Source: Zeugodacus cucurbitae (Eukaryota; Arthropoda; Insecta; Diptera; Tephritidae). Taken from it: DNA of 64,000 bases. The notes below the pieces were generated by a model. It was not told where the DNA came from and did not search any database. It saw nothing but the letters and a program-made list of their open reading frames with translations. Location of the stretch: contig NC_071670.1 in NCBI RefSeq assembly GCF_028554725.1, positions 27,584,001 to 27,648,000 of the forward strand. Direction: 5' to 3'. Made by a program: the position numbers and the translations under genes. Below, in pieces: positions 1-11,592 of the stretch; the first letter of the stretch is position 1; every line of letters begins with the position of its first letter.

Positions 1-300
1 CTTTATATGGCCACTGTAGAGATGTCACAAGGACCCACCTTCTTCCGTCCTTGTCCCGTCCATCGCATTTCTTGGATTGCGGTGATGCGGGATTCGCCTT
101 CTCACTTTAGCTCGCTTCCAGACGGATGTCTGTTGGCTACCCAGAGGATACTTGGTCGAAGACCGGAAGTTGTGAGCTGCTTGAGCCACATGTAAAAGAA
201 TCGTTCCTGGCCACTCCCAAGTGAATGGCAGTCAGAAACTTTCCTCACTTACGTGAACTTCTACATATGACTCCATCCTCCTATACTATCAAGGGGAGGT
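1..300. repeat. Dispersed repeat fragment cut by the window edge
   Basis: The text from about 84 to 275 (GATTCGCCTTCTCACTTTAG, then GGAAGT, then CTGGCCACTCCCAA) recurs in diverged form at 42863-43015 inside a Sik2 intron. A related piece in the opposite orientation lies near 56635-56670 (CAGCTCACGACTTCCGGTCC). I see no coding potential above chance. It is probably the untranslated part of a non-LTR element because one relative sits directly beside a LINE fragment, but the class is not proven. Confidence 0.5.
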
Positions 301-302
301 AA

Positions 303-870
303 TATTCGGTTTGCACTATTCGGATAGTCGTCAGTCATCGACTATTCGTTTAACCGCTCATTTTCGACTATTCGGTTAACCGTTCGTCGTCGACTATTCG
401 AATAGTGCAAGCATATAAATTTATCAAAATATTTTTATTGAAAAAAGTGAAACATTTTACCTAACAATTAACTTGCTTTAAAATACAAAAATAACAATGA
501 TTTCACGGGAACCATTAAGTAATGACAAAATAGTTTTTAACCATTTAAACTGGGCGAATGTATTAAATCAGTATTTTTCATAAAACGTCTACTTTGATAT
601 AAGACAGTTAAAAGGTTAACATTTGTTGGTTGCAAGCAGCTTAAGCAATGTTTCCAGCAATGGAGAACGTCCTCTCTGATTCTGATAAAGTGACTGGAAT
701 TGTGATTTCAAACAATTTTCATTTATTCGAATAGTGATAGTATAGTCGTAACATTGCGAATAGTCGTAACATTGCGATTAATCGAATAGTACTAACCGGT
801 TAATATTCGTACGAACGGTTACAAAACGGATATTTGAATAATTGGTTTTCAGGTTAATCGAATAATTCTA
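303..870. repeat. Inverted-repeat-rich element built on CGACTATTCG / CGAATAGT
   Basis: The core CGACTATTCG and its reverse complement CGAATAGTCG occur many times between 309 and 412 and again between 722 and 870. The 309-412 block is a near-palindrome bounded by TTGCACTATTCG and CGAATAGTGCAA. The right part ends in AATAATTCTAAGAGCCCTAG. The structure suggests a non-autonomous DNA transposon with complex inverted ends. I could not define a target duplication or coding sequence. Confidence 0.45.
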
Positions 871-1619
871 AGAGCCCTAGTTTATATACATATTAAGTAT
901 ATATTAATAATTTAGTTTGATACCTTTATTAGTGTTTATGTCATCTATTGTAAAGTCAGATAAGGCAATGCGATTATAAATTGTATTCTATAGAAAGTAG
1001 GCCATAACCAACTGTACTAAAAAGGCCTCAACAAAACGAAATAATTTTATAACTACATACATATGCATGTACATATAATTTATAATATTTATTGTGCAAG
1101 CAGTTTTAGTGGGCTATATTTTAGTAGTCACAAGACCATTGAGTCATTGTTAAAATATGTATTTGTTTGTAGAATGTTATCAAAATATGTAATTCAATCA
1201 AAATGTTTTTCAAATATGCGTTATTTTGGACAACAGAAGAAATGGAGTTCTAAATTTATGATATGTACTGTACTATGTACTGGCAAACACGTACACTTGG
1301 AGATACTTTTGAACATCTTAATAAATATTATATTTCACAAAATACTTATATTGTATCGTTGAAAACAAGCTTAAACAATAAAAACATACAAGATTGTAAG
1401 TAACATAATGTTGGTTGCTATTCTTAAGAATGTGAACATTGCTGTGTTAGCGCATGAAAGTTGAAAATTTTCTACTTCTGTGCATCTTCGAATACGAGTT
1501 CTAATTTTTTCTTTCTAATTTTGTACTAGTTGTGCGGCTAACAACCGCAATATTTGCTTTCTATCCAATTTTATTTCACCAAAATGGAATTATTATTGCC
1601 AATCTGCTGTTATGGGACT
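871..1619. other. AT-rich intergenic DNA, nothing recognised
   Basis: No gene, no conserved motif and no obvious terminal repeats were found. One 99-codon open frame at 1063-1362 has a low-complexity, AT-driven composition and no recognisable domain. Confidence 0.5.
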
Positions 1620-2073
1620 TTATAACTCGCTTTGCTGTCGTCTGTCACCCACAAAATTGGAACTGATTAAAAGCGCAGTTAATCGGGAATAACTCTGCCG
1701 TCTGTCTAGCCTATTAGGAATGTGGGAGAGAGTTTTACAGTTCGTGAAAAAAAACACCCAGAAAAAGTTGCAACAGGTCGTACATCTGACCTTTTTAATG
1801 ACACTTGCCAAACTCATTTCCGGAACATTCTGAGAGGGAGGAAGAAACAAACCTCTTTGGACATTTTTTTTCTAAACGGCCTACAGGTGGAAGCGAGGAA
1901 AATGTAGCGAAAAAGGCAAAGACCAGTGACATTTTGTAGGTTGGAACGAATTAATAGTAGTTCAATTGTTTTGTATGGGGAAATTTGCTTCGAGATACGA
2001 GTAATAATTCAAGATACGAGCAAGGTTGCGGAACGAATTAAAATCGTATGTCGAGGTACCACTGTAATTTCAA
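1620..2073 (+). mobile_element. Tigger/pogo-like DNA transposon remnant, 3' part
   Basis: The frame at 1722-1907 contains HFRNILRGRKKQTSLDIFF, which resembles the C-terminal F-x-x-I-x-x-x-R-x-K-Q-x-S-L-D-x-F-F signature of Tigger/jerky-type pogo transposases. About 150 bp downstream the sequence ends in TCGAGGTACCACTGTA. Its reverse complement, TACAGTGGTACCTCGA, looks like a Tigger terminal inverted repeat with a TA target site. The 5' end and the catalytic core are missing, so this is a dead 3' fragment. Confidence 0.6.
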
Positions 2074-3668
2074 TGTATAAAAAACAGCAGATATATTTTA
2101 TCTCGGATATATTAAGATATTGAAAGCAATAGTTAGGAGAACATTACTATAATACTTTATTCTATTTAACTTATAGCGGAGTATAAAAACAATACAAATT
2201 TAATAAATATTCGTTAGAATATTACATATTGCTTGGTTAACTGGACAGAATTTTGGGAAAATTATTATTAATATACATACCAAAGAGTTAACTCAAAATA
2301 ATTTGTTTATTACTTTTAAATGTAGTGTGTAGGCGAGACGAATGATAGACAGATATGCAAACAGCAAGTCTTGCATCTTCTTACATCTCTAAAACTAAAC
2401 CTTTCTAAACCTTTATTTCGATACTCTTTGGTTACACTTAAGTTATTCAACTTTTGTCAATATGAAGAAATTTCTTACATGTTAAAGTTATAAATATAAA
2501 TGATACCTTTGATAATTAAGTTTTTCCAAGCGCCAGCACTTCCATATAAATCAACTACAATATTTATATTAATATCATTAACACATATGTACTTTCAAAA
2601 CACTCTGGCGATGTAAAAGATGCTTATTGCCAGTAGATTAGAAGAATCTCACAACATGGTTATAATCTGTGAAGAGCTCCCTAGTCCACTAACCATAAAG
2701 CATCGAATTTTTAATTATGTTTTTATTTAAGCTATTAATTTAAATGAAATATGTATATTATTATTATTGTAAATTCACAACAAATAAATGTAAATTGATG
2801 AATTAATGTATTTGTATAAAATTGTGGAATGAAAAATACACCTATCGACTTTCAATAATTACACAACTTGTGCACATACAATACGCACCTGATCGAAGTT
2901 TCTTCAAAATGGACTCGATGTTGTGTTAATCGACGCATTTATGTATATAATATTTTCTTATCTGAATATAGATAAAATGACAAATACAATGGCAGTGCCT
3001 TTAATTCCTATTAGGGAAAATCAAACAAAAAATAATTGAATGTTCCCAATATAGCCTTCAAGATTAAACATATTTATTTGAGAGTCAGTTATATAGCAGT
3101 AAAAATTTTAATTAAGTGCAAGAATCAAGATATTTCAACAAATTTTTTGGTCCTATAGGGAGGAATGAAGATTTTCAAGTCAAGTCAAGATTTTCATTTC
3201 TTGAATTTTTGAACCAAGTAATTTTATAACGAATTAAAGTCATGGTATATATATCTACCAATATAAGGACAATGCATTGCTTGTGTTCACATTTTTTCAA
3301 TGGGATTGTACAAAAATGTTGTAGAACATATTGAATAGATTAGTTAAGCACTGTAGTTTTTGTGTGCACATATGTACACATAGTATTTTTATACAGGTAT
3401 GTATTAATATCGATAACTTATATATTTGATATGTTCAAATTCATATATATATATGTATGTACAAATGTATATTTATATAATCATATTAACTTTTTTCCTC
3501 TCAGAATTTCAGCAGTAAAAGCAATTTTTAAACCAGATACAGTGTCTCAGAATTATAATGGAACAGTATATAGTGATCCTTATTATAAGGTTATAAGTAG
3601 TATGTATAAATATTTTGTATTTAATTTTGGAATGTACATATACATACATATATTATATAAATAAAAAC
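2074..3668. other. AT-rich intergenic DNA, nothing recognised
   Basis: No coding exon, RNA gene or clear repeat end was found. The stretch has simple AT-rich runs, including TATATATATGTATG near 3445-3462, and one 100-codon low-complexity frame at 3362-3664 with no domain. Confidence 0.5.
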
Positions 3669-4913
3669 CAAGTAAGGAAGTGCTAAGTTCGGGTGTAACC
3701 GAACATTTTATACTCTCGCAATTTATTGACGTAATTTTATAAAGATAACACAATTCGACCCATATATTCGGTATAAAGTTCAATAGAATAACGAGAATCA
3801 TCATAAATATTATATGGGGACTGAGGTAATTCCAAAACCGATTTCACTCGTTTTCACCACCAAGATACAATGTATCGAAGACTATGCGCTTACTTAATTT
3901 AATATTACTTATAATTAGGTATATGTGATCTGGGGGAAGCTATGGCCCGATTTTCACCATTTCAGGTACAGAAAGAAACTGTTATAAGAAAAAAATTCAG
4001 AGCGAATGAATTACATTCAAATATCTGAGGGATTTACCTATATTTTCGGTGAAAAATTACCCTAAGGCACTGAGTTCTTCATGTTCGATATCAGGGGCCT
4101 TGAAAAGTCATGATCCGATTTTGACTATTTTTCCACAAGTGATGTCACGTAAGTAAACGTAGTTGTGAACCGATTTCGCCCATATTCCACCCGTGTCATC
4201 AGGGTGTCAAGTGTTATATACCGAATTTCATTGAAATCGGTCGAATAGTTCTTGAGATATGGTTTTTGACCCATAAGTGGTGTAAAATTTGGTGTTTCTG
4301 ACGTTTTTCGTTAGTGAGTTAACGCACTTTTAGTAATTTTCAACCTAACCTTTGTATGGGAGGTGGGCGTTGTTATTATCCGATTTCTTTCATTTTTGGA
4401 CTGTATAAGGAAATGGCTAAAATAAACGACTGCAGAAAGTTTGGTTTATATAGCTTTATTGGTTTGCCAGTTATATACAAAAAACCTATTTGGGGGCGGG
4501 GTCACGCCCACTTTTCAAAAACAATTACATCCAAATGTGCCCCTCCCTAATGGGAACCTATGTTCCAAATTTCATTTTCATAACTTTATTTATGGCTTAG
4601 TTATGACACTATATAGGTTTTCGGTTTCCGCCATTTTGTGGGTGTGGCAGTGGACCTTTTTCGAAAGCAACCTCCTCAGGGTGCCAAGGAACATGTGTTC
4701 CAAGTTTCATTAAGATATCTTAATTTTTACTCAAGTTATCGCTTGCACGGACAGACGGACGGACAGACATCCGGATTTCAATTCCACTCGTCATCCTGAT
4801 CATTTATATATATAGAACCCCATATCTAACTCTTATATTTCTTGGTGACACAAACAACCGTTATGTGAACAAAACAATAATACTCTGTGCAACAGGTTGG
4901 GAGAGTATAAAAA
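3669..4913 (+). repeat. Abundant dispersed repeat, copy 1 (near full length)
   Basis: The copy starts with CAAGTAAGGAAGTGCTAAGT, has TTTATACTCTCGCAA about 40 bp in, and ends with GAGAGTATAAAA, so the TATACTCTC end motif is inverted at the two ends. Internal landmarks are CACGCCCACTTTTC, TTTTGTGGGTGTGGCAGTGG and a GGACAGACGGACGGACAGAC microsatellite. It has no convincing protein coding. At least a dozen relatives are in the window. The class is unknown; it is probably a non-autonomous DNA element. Confidence 0.8.
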
Positions 4914-5919
4914 GTTTGTTAACCTGAATCTGTCATTCGGTTGTCAGAAGGGCTGAAATTTATTCGAGATATTAGTGAATTGTATATCGAACTCGTACGT
5001 CATTGTTTAATATACCAAAAAGATACAAGAAAGGAAGGTTGAAATTTAATACATACCGCCAGTATTTTTCGATATAAAGATATATAAAATATATCATATT
5101 GAACGAACCGATTTATTACAAAAGAGGTGTTTGTTGATGGTGCCTTACTGAAAATTTTACAGAGGTCTATTTCAGACTGCAAGGATGAAGAAACTGCAAG
5201 TCAACTCAAGGGGTCATGACGGATCAGTTTTAGGAAATATGTAGGCCAACAGGTCGAGAGAAGAATGAGAGACACCTCTAGAAGAATAGGTTAATTTCGG
5301 ACAACCTGGCAGTCCTACTGATCCAAAGACCGTGGGATATAAAGGGAGGTCAAACATCCTGGACATCTCTAGCGTCTGACCCAGAGCTTGTGTGGTGTTT
5401 AGGGAAACCTTTAAAATGGGCAGGTTCTGTAATGCACTTTGGAGTATATTTCAAGCAGATTAGTTACATGTTACATATTTAAATTTTTACCCAAATTATC
5501 GCTTGCACGGACAGACAGCCAACTGGATTTCAAGCCAAGTGTTGAATTTCACTGTTCCGTTTTCGTTTTCGAATCGTAACGATTTAAGATTGTGTGAAAT
5601 CGAAATCGTCATATTTTTTCCGGTATGAAATCGGTTGGCCTTGTGCATTCGAAACATATATTTGATAGCGCAAAATTTGGAAAAATGTAATCATTAACAT
5701 TAGTTATTAAAGCTAAGTTAATTTAGTTTTGGTATTTTATTTCCTATATTTATTAGATAAAATGTACTAAAACTAAAATTGTTCGCATTAAATTATTTGC
5801 AATTTGTTTCCTTATATCAGAATCAGACTGTGGCTCAGAATAATGAATGATCCATGACAAAATCTAAATAATGAAAAACCCAGCACACTCGTTCGTCCAA
5901 GCACGGTATCTCTGAAATC
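4914..5919. other. Intergenic DNA with a small repeat fragment
   Basis: A short piece of the abundant repeat (AATTATCGCTTGCACGGACA) lies near 5490-5515. Otherwise I see no gene. Around 5550-5680 there is a run of CGAAATCG/ATTTCG-type words that could be the edge of another element. Confidence 0.4.
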
Positions 5920-6280
5920 CCCTTGCGCAAGAGATCTTAACGTAGCTGCTAATTTCAGCTTAAAAGCTCTGGTCGTTGGCTTCATTAGTGGCCTTACATC
6001 ACTAATAATATTTTGAAATGATTCTTTTTTTATTCTGTAAACCCAAATGAATCTGTAAATAATCAGATGCTGTATTTTAACATTAGGCATACGTATGTAA
6101 ATCTGTATATGGGATTACACTGACTCTGGAATATCTAAAAGATTTGAGCGATCTCTTAAAATGCGTCGAGCACCTTTCTCATTATTTTTCCAATCATTTC
6201 GGTATTAAAATAAGCAGAAACAATAAAAACATTCATAATCACAAAAATAAAATCGCGCGATTTCCAGCATATGCTGGTAT
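5920..6280 (+). repeat. Dispersed repeat shared with 48325-48745
   Basis: Segments such as GCTAATTTCAGCTTAA, GGTCGTTGGCTTCATTAGTG and TTTTCCAATCATTTCGGTAT occur in the same order and orientation at about 48338-48740 in a GPCR intron. The copies differ by scattered substitutions and indels. No coding frame is shared. It is probably an old non-autonomous element. Confidence 0.65.
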
Positions 6281-6589
6281 ATCTAACTCGTTTAGTTTTA
6301 GGTGTTTCACTGAAAATGAACAAATATCAAAATCATCACAGGACATCAAAATCGAATTTACTTTTATTTGTATTTACAGCGCACGCTCTAAAAAGTGAAT
6401 ACCCTGAAATGTGAACCCGTTTTTTTGTGCACTGAACGTGAATAAGGCAAGAAAGCTCTAAAACATTTTGCTTCGACCTTAAATAATTCTGTATTTCGTG
6501 ATTTCCCTAATAGCAAATTACGATTTTTTTGTGGTTGTATGTAACAGGTAACAAATTTCAGTGGTTTCATGAATCATTCGTTCCACAGG

Positions 6590-6730
6590 TACTGGTTGCT
6601 TGTCGCACAACTGCGACAACAGAATCGACGGCCCATAAGAACGCGTGTATTTTAATATTTGACTGATGTCGCTCGTCGCTTGTCGTCTTCTATGTGTTCA
6701 GCACATCAAGCGAAAAGGTTGGAGCTCCTT
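6590..6730. repeat. Inverted-repeat arm, partner at about 8262-8400
   Basis: The segment with GTCGCTCGTCGCTTGTCGTC and GTGTTCAGCAC is matched in inverted orientation by GTGCTGAACACAAAGACGAC near 8290. The arms are about 1.6 kb apart and enclose one copy of the abundant repeat. They may be the two ends of a decayed DNA transposon, or two independent insertions. Confidence 0.4.
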
Positions 6731-7160
6731 AGTGAGTTCCTTAGAAAATAATAAAGGCTTGTAAATTCTGAGCTTTTAGAACAAGTTTTTGACGTGAAGT
6801 TGAATTCGAAAGAATACCAAGATTACTAACGAAAACATATTTTGAAAATCGCAAAAGGCGTTTTCGTATTCGAACATATATTTGAGACTACTTTTTAATG
6901 GAAAAGATTCCAGATAATTAGTTTAAACAACCAATGTTCTGTTAATCTCTCTCTAGTTTGTATGAAATTCATGCTCGAAGTGAAAGTGTCTAATATGATT
7001 GAAAAAATGTTGAAAAAGTTATATTATTCCACGCTCCTAAGTTCTCGAGATGTTTTCGTTTTTTTGGAAAGCACTAATGATATTGAAAGTTTTAGGCTTC
7101 AGGTTTCTCTAAAAGTACATTAAATTTTTAAGGGTCTGAAGTCAATAACATCAGTACCAA

Positions 7161-7980
7161 CAAGTAAGGAAGTGCTAAGTTCGGGTGTAACCGAACATTT
7201 TATACTCTCGCAATTTATTTATTTAACTTTATTTATATTATATAATACACACTATGACCCACATATTCGTCATATATATTGTATAAAGTCCATTGAAAGG
7301 TGGAAACAATAATATTAGGTTAGAAGCACCGAAGTCCTCGTGTTCAATATATGGGGCCTTAAAAACCTATGGTTACTTTTAGTAATTTTCAACCTAACTT
7401 TTGTATGGGAGCTGGGCGTGGTTATGATTCGATTTCTTTCATTTTTGGACTGTATTAGGAAGTGGTTAAAAAAAACGACTGCAGAAAGTTTAGTTTATAT
7501 AGCTCAATTGGTTTGCGAGATATGTACATGAAACTTAGTAGGGGGCGGGGCCACGCCCACTTCCCCAAAAAAATTATAGTGCGATCCTTCATACCAAATT
7601 TTATTTCCATAGCTTTATTTATGGATTAGTTATTGCACTTTATGTGTTTTCGGTTTTCGCCATTTTGTGGGCGTGGCAGTGGTCCGATTTTGCTCATTTT
7701 CGAAAGCAACCTTCCTATGGTGCCAAGAAATAAGTGTGCCAAGTTTCATCAAGATATCTTAATTTTTACTCAAGTTACAGCTTGCACAGACGGACGGACG
7801 GACGGACGGACGGACAGACAGATAGACTTTCGGATTTGAACTCCACTCTTCACCCTGATCACTTTGGTATATATGTATAACCCTATATCTAACTCGTTTA
7901 GTTTTGGGTGTTAAAAACAACCGTTATGTGAACAAAACTATAATACTCTCTTTAGCAACATTTGTTGCGAGAGTATAAAA
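7161..7980 (+). repeat. Abundant dispersed repeat, copy 2
   Basis: It has the same start (CAAGTAAGGAAGTGCTAAGT) and the same end (TTGCGAGAGTATAAAA) as copy 1, but is about 0.8 kb long and lacks part of the middle. It carries a (GGAC)n tract at about 7791-7815. The end pair TTTATACTCTCGCAA / TTGCGAGAGTATAAA is well preserved, so this is a younger copy. Confidence 0.8.
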
Positions 7981-8744
7981 AAATGTGGAGAGTTATCAAA
8001 TTTTTCAAGAATATTTTAAGATCAAGTACCTATCTACTATGGGAAATAATAGAGACCGTGTCAACTATCAAAAATATTTTTTCAACAACCACTCTAATAA
8101 CTTTATGGCCACCTCCGGAAAACATATGGGAGTTTCGAGAAAAATAAATAATTTGGTCCATATATATAACATATTTACGTAGATATTTTGTAAACTTCTC
8201 ATAGAATCGTTCATAAGCTTTTCCAGACCCATAATACAAATCAGTAAAAAATTGTAGCTGGCCACCTCTTGCGAGCCTTACATCTTAAGTGCTGAACACA
8301 AAGACGACGACACGACGTAGCGACGGCTGATTACAAATGTCGCTTTGAAGCCAGCGTCTTGAACATTTTGAAGAGGGCAGCGACATATCAAACAGCAATT
8401 TCATTGTTGCCGTACTAAAACCTTTCACTTCAACAAAATTTACATATTTGGTTTAAAGTGAAATTATTTCCCATTGTCGTCGCCAAAATTAGAAACATTT
8501 TTAATTTAGCGACAACGACATTTTATTTGGGATTTTGGTAGAACTAACCGAAAATAGCTGGTATAGTTTCTGGGCTTTTATGGGTCGCAGTACTGAAAGT
8601 GCACGTGGAGATATTGTTCTCAGTTTTCAGTCTTTCATCCGTGATGGTACCAAGAACAGTACTGGAAGTGCATATGTAGTTTTGGTTCGCAGTTTTGGGT
8701 CTTTCATCCGAGATTGTACCAATAATATTCCCCAAATACCTCTA
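7981..8744. repeat. Intergenic DNA with an inverted-repeat arm and a 69-bp tandem duplication
   Basis: The arm at 8262-8400 matches 6590-6730 in inverse orientation. At about 8590-8730 two units of about 69 bp follow each other. Both contain AGTACTG(A/G)AAGTGCA and GTCTTTCATCCG. Because 69 is a multiple of three, the duplication keeps an open frame over 8535-8762, but I recognise no protein. Confidence 0.45.
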
Positions 8745-9311
8745 CAGTATACTCTCGAATAGTAAATCGATTGGTATTTTGGGTAATTTACTTTTTCGAA
8801 TAATTTACTTTTCCAAATATATACATAATTGTCTGTTTTTATAATATTAAATGCATTTTTAAACTTAAAAAAATCATTCATTTATTTGCTTCAATAAAAC
8901 ATATGGATTTACATGAAAAACGTATTTACATTTACATACATACATATGTATTTGCTATGAATAGAAAAAATCTTGAATATTCTTTTGTTTTTTTTTTCTT
9001 TTGCAATATATTTTCTGACCATTTTTGTACGACAATTCAAAAAGTCTGACACCTGATTTGCATCGTTTTCATTTTTAAACCAGTGGATCAAGTAGGAGAG
9101 TTTATTTACTAAAAAGACGCGATAAACAAGAGAGTAAGTGTTTTTGCAACATCGTAAATAACGATGCTTGCTTCGTTTCGAATTTTTTATCACACTCTCT
9201 GAAAAGTAAATTAAAAAATTTACTTTTTCGAGGTGCATGTGTAATCTTAAAGGTGATTCACTTTTCCGCGATTATTTACTTTCTGAGAATTGACTTTTCG
9301 AGAGTATACTG
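8745..9311. mobile_element. Pogo-type MITE (567 bp) with TA target duplication
   Basis: It starts with CAGTATACTCTCGAATAGTA and ends with ACTTTTCGAGAGTATACTG, nearly perfect inverted repeats that are flanked on both sides by TA. Internal runs of 'TTTACTTTTTCGAA' type echo the ends. The CAGT...ACTG ends and TA duplication are typical of pogo/Tigger derivatives. A 109-codon minus-strand frame inside is low-complexity and not recognised. Confidence 0.75.
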
Positions 9312-9313
9312 TA

Positions 9314-9500
9314 TATACATTGCTAAATGATGAATGTAATGTGCAAGAAAGGGATGAACGATCACACATACACAAGAGTTTCGTATACTTTTGTCAATTC
9401 GCCCTTAAGAATCGCATAGAAACTTTCATTGAAACTGCTAGTACCGCTCCCAGGCTTTTCACCGAAGAATTCGCCGGTACCTGTCTTGCAGGGTAATTAT
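9314..9500 (+). repeat. Dispersed repeat, inverted copy at 16712-16890
   Basis: ATTCGCCCTTAAGAATCGCA, CATTGAAACTGCTAGTACCG and a CCGGTACCTG tail recur as their reverse complements at about 16715-16890 (GCACCGGCAAATTCTG ... TTGCACATTACATTC). Identity is high over about 175 bp. The repeat starts right at the edge of the pogo-type MITE. Class unknown. Confidence 0.65.
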
Positions 9501-10084
9501 CCGGTCAGGTGATGTCGAGCTGGAATATCGCTCGAATATAAGTGGAGACCGCACATTGTTCAATGACAGTGATTCTGGCAAGCCAGAGATTGCTGCAATA
9601 ATCTGTCACTTCAGCACTTTGACAGCTAATTTTTAATTTCGGAAGATAGGTTGTAGTAGTAACAACATCATTGGCATTTTATTTGTTTTGCGTCTTAATA
9701 AATTGAAATCGATCGCGAATCAGTACAATTATATTTTACACATATTTCTGTCTCAATATAAAAATGTTTCGTTTCGAGTTGAAATTCATTTAGACCCGAA
9801 AAGAAGCGCTAGCTCATTAAGGGAATAACTCCAAAATATTGGATGTTGCACCTGACAGTGTATTATATTTGTATGCACAAAAATACATATATACTATACT
9901 ATTCAGAGCCGAAACAAGATTTTTAAGTCGCGAACCGTTAGCACTTGGGGAAAACGCAACTCGAAACAAAGGATAAAAAATATATTATTGCGCATCTCCG
10001 AAATGAAGTCGCTATGTTACCTGCAAAGTAGAAGAAAGAATTTCTGTGCATCAAAAGGTCACTCTTATGATAAACGATTTGTAG
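9501..10084. other. Intergenic DNA, one short repeat match
   Basis: A CGCAACTCGAAACAAAGGAT word near 9954-9973 has a relative near 17278 (CGCAGCTCGAAACAAAGGGA). I see no gene. Confidence 0.4.
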
Positions 10085-11592
10085 AGTTTGATTTTGGTTC
10101 ATCGAGAGAGGACTTTACTTTTCAATTGCCTACTCAGTCCAAAGTAGCACGTGTTGGCAAGAGTGATTCTGCGCTGGATTTTGAGGCTGACATTATTCGT
10201 GTTGTTGATGCTGGTTCCCAGGTATACGAGTTATGACTGTCAACAGTGAAGTGGGAGCCAAGACGCGAATGCGCCGACTGTTTGCTTGATGACAGGAGAT
10301 ATTTCGTCTTGTCCTCATTCACCTCCTGACCCATTCGCTTCGCCTCCTTATCCATGCGGGAAAAAGCAGAACAAACGGCGCGGTTGTTGCTTCCGATGAT
10401 ATCAATATCATCGGCGTACGCCAGGAGCTGTACACTCTTGTAGAAGATTGTACCTTCTCCGTTTAGCTCTGCAGCTCTTATAATTTTTTTCAGCATCAGG
10501 TTAAAGAAGTCGCACGATAGTGAGTCACCTTGTCTGAAACCTCGTTTGGTATCGAACGGCTCGGAGAGGTCCTTCCCAATCATGACGGAGCTTTTGGTGT
10601 TGCTCAGCGTCAACTTACACAGCCGTATTAGTTTTGCCGGGATATCAAATTCAGACATCGCGGCGTAAAGGCAGCTCCTTTTGGTGCTGTCGAAAGCTTT
10701 AAAATCGACAAAAAGGTGGTGTGTGTCGATCCTCTTTTCACGGGTCTTCTCCAAGATTTGTCGCATGGTCAGTTATCGATTTTTCAGGTCTAAAGCCACA
10801 CTGATAAGGGCCATCCATAAATTTAGTCACACCTTGAAGGGGGGGAGGGTATCATTCAGAAGTAACATTGTGTAACAAGGGGCAGGGGGGTCAAAAGCTT
10901 TGTGACATCACATTTCAAAATTTAGGGCTGCTGCGCTCCTGGGTGCTAGACGACTGGCTGCTCTGTACCACGCTGATCACGCGCGGCTACTTCTGCCGGC
11001 GGTGGCGTGGTTTTACCGCTGCGTATGCATGCTTGTTGTTGTTTGCAAGACTGACTGTCGCAAATGCTTCGCGCTGGCGCAGTGACTTCTATTCGTTCCC
11101 ATTGTTTACTTGACAATTGTATTCTGCCGTGTAACAGTCATAAATTTCTAAGTCGTAGTATTCTGAAGTATTTTTAATTAGCATAATTAAGTATCTATTA
11201 TTTATTGATTAGTCATTCGTTGTTTCTATACTTTAATATTCAACTAAATGTTGATTTTATTAAAGATTATTCAATAAATATAAGAATAAATAGAATAACC
11301 TGTTTTTTTTATTTTATAATAAATCCATAAAATTGGAAAATGGGTGACGTCACGTTAGGGGGGAGGGGGTGAGTTCAAAATGTGACAACTTGTGACAAGG
11401 AGGGGGGGAGGGGTTAAAAAGTCCTTAAATACGTGTGACGTAATTTATGGATGGCCCCTAAGGTCCAATCAGTTTGTTGACGGTGGGCCTTAGTCTTCCA
11501 CACAGTACGCTCGATAGAACATTGTATGCGATATTTAGGAGGCTTATCCCACGGTAATTGGCGCAGATTGTGGGATCTCCCTTTTTATGGAT
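10085..11592 (-). mobile_element. Non-LTR retrotransposon (LINE) fragment, reverse transcriptase region, split by a MITE
   Basis: Read on the minus strand, this encodes part of a reverse transcriptase: a palm segment with HHLFVDFKAFDSTKRS, the RQGDSLSCDFFN motif and the active-site box LLAYADDIDIIG. The upstream part (11462-11592) encodes the NYRGISLLNIAYKVLSS-type segment, seen in full in the copy at 27.2-29.1 kb. The endonuclease and the C-terminus are missing, and a segment is deleted after the YADD region. A 651-bp Harbinger-type MITE (10808-11458) interrupts it. The clade is not assigned; features are LINE-like with YADD rather than FADD. Confidence 0.85.
10808..11458. mobile_element. 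Harbinger-type MITE (651 bp) with TAA target duplication
   Basis: It starts GGGCCATCCATAAATTTAGT and ends ACGTAATTTATGGATGGCCCC, nearly perfect inverted repeats. Comparison with the uninterrupted LINE copy near 28021-28045 shows the original site CTGATAAGGTCC, so the element duplicated TAA. A 3-bp TWA duplication is the hallmark of PIF/Harbinger. Subterminal G-runs (GGGGGGGAGGG) occur near both ends. The middle (about 10918-11105) is strikingly GC-rich for this window. Confidence 0.8.

Noticed and set aside
303..870. Repeated CGACTATTCG words as a CRISPR-like array
   Set aside because: Spacing is irregular, units are inverted relative to each other, and the genome is animal.
1063..1362. 99-codon open frame on the plus strand
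   Set aside because: Low-complexity, AT-driven composition, no domain, no splice context.
4356..4713. Open frames inside the abundant repeat
   Set aside because: Equivalent frames are broken in other copies of the same repeat, so there is no evidence of a protein.
8909..9238. 109-codon minus-strand frame inside the pogo-type MITE as a transposase
   Set aside because: Lysine/asparagine-rich, no HTH or DDE motif; probably chance in AT-rich DNA.
10868..11113. GC-rich open frame that could be a small gene
   Set aside because: It lies wholly inside the TAA-flanked MITE and shows no recognisable motif; reported as the odd core of that MITE instead.
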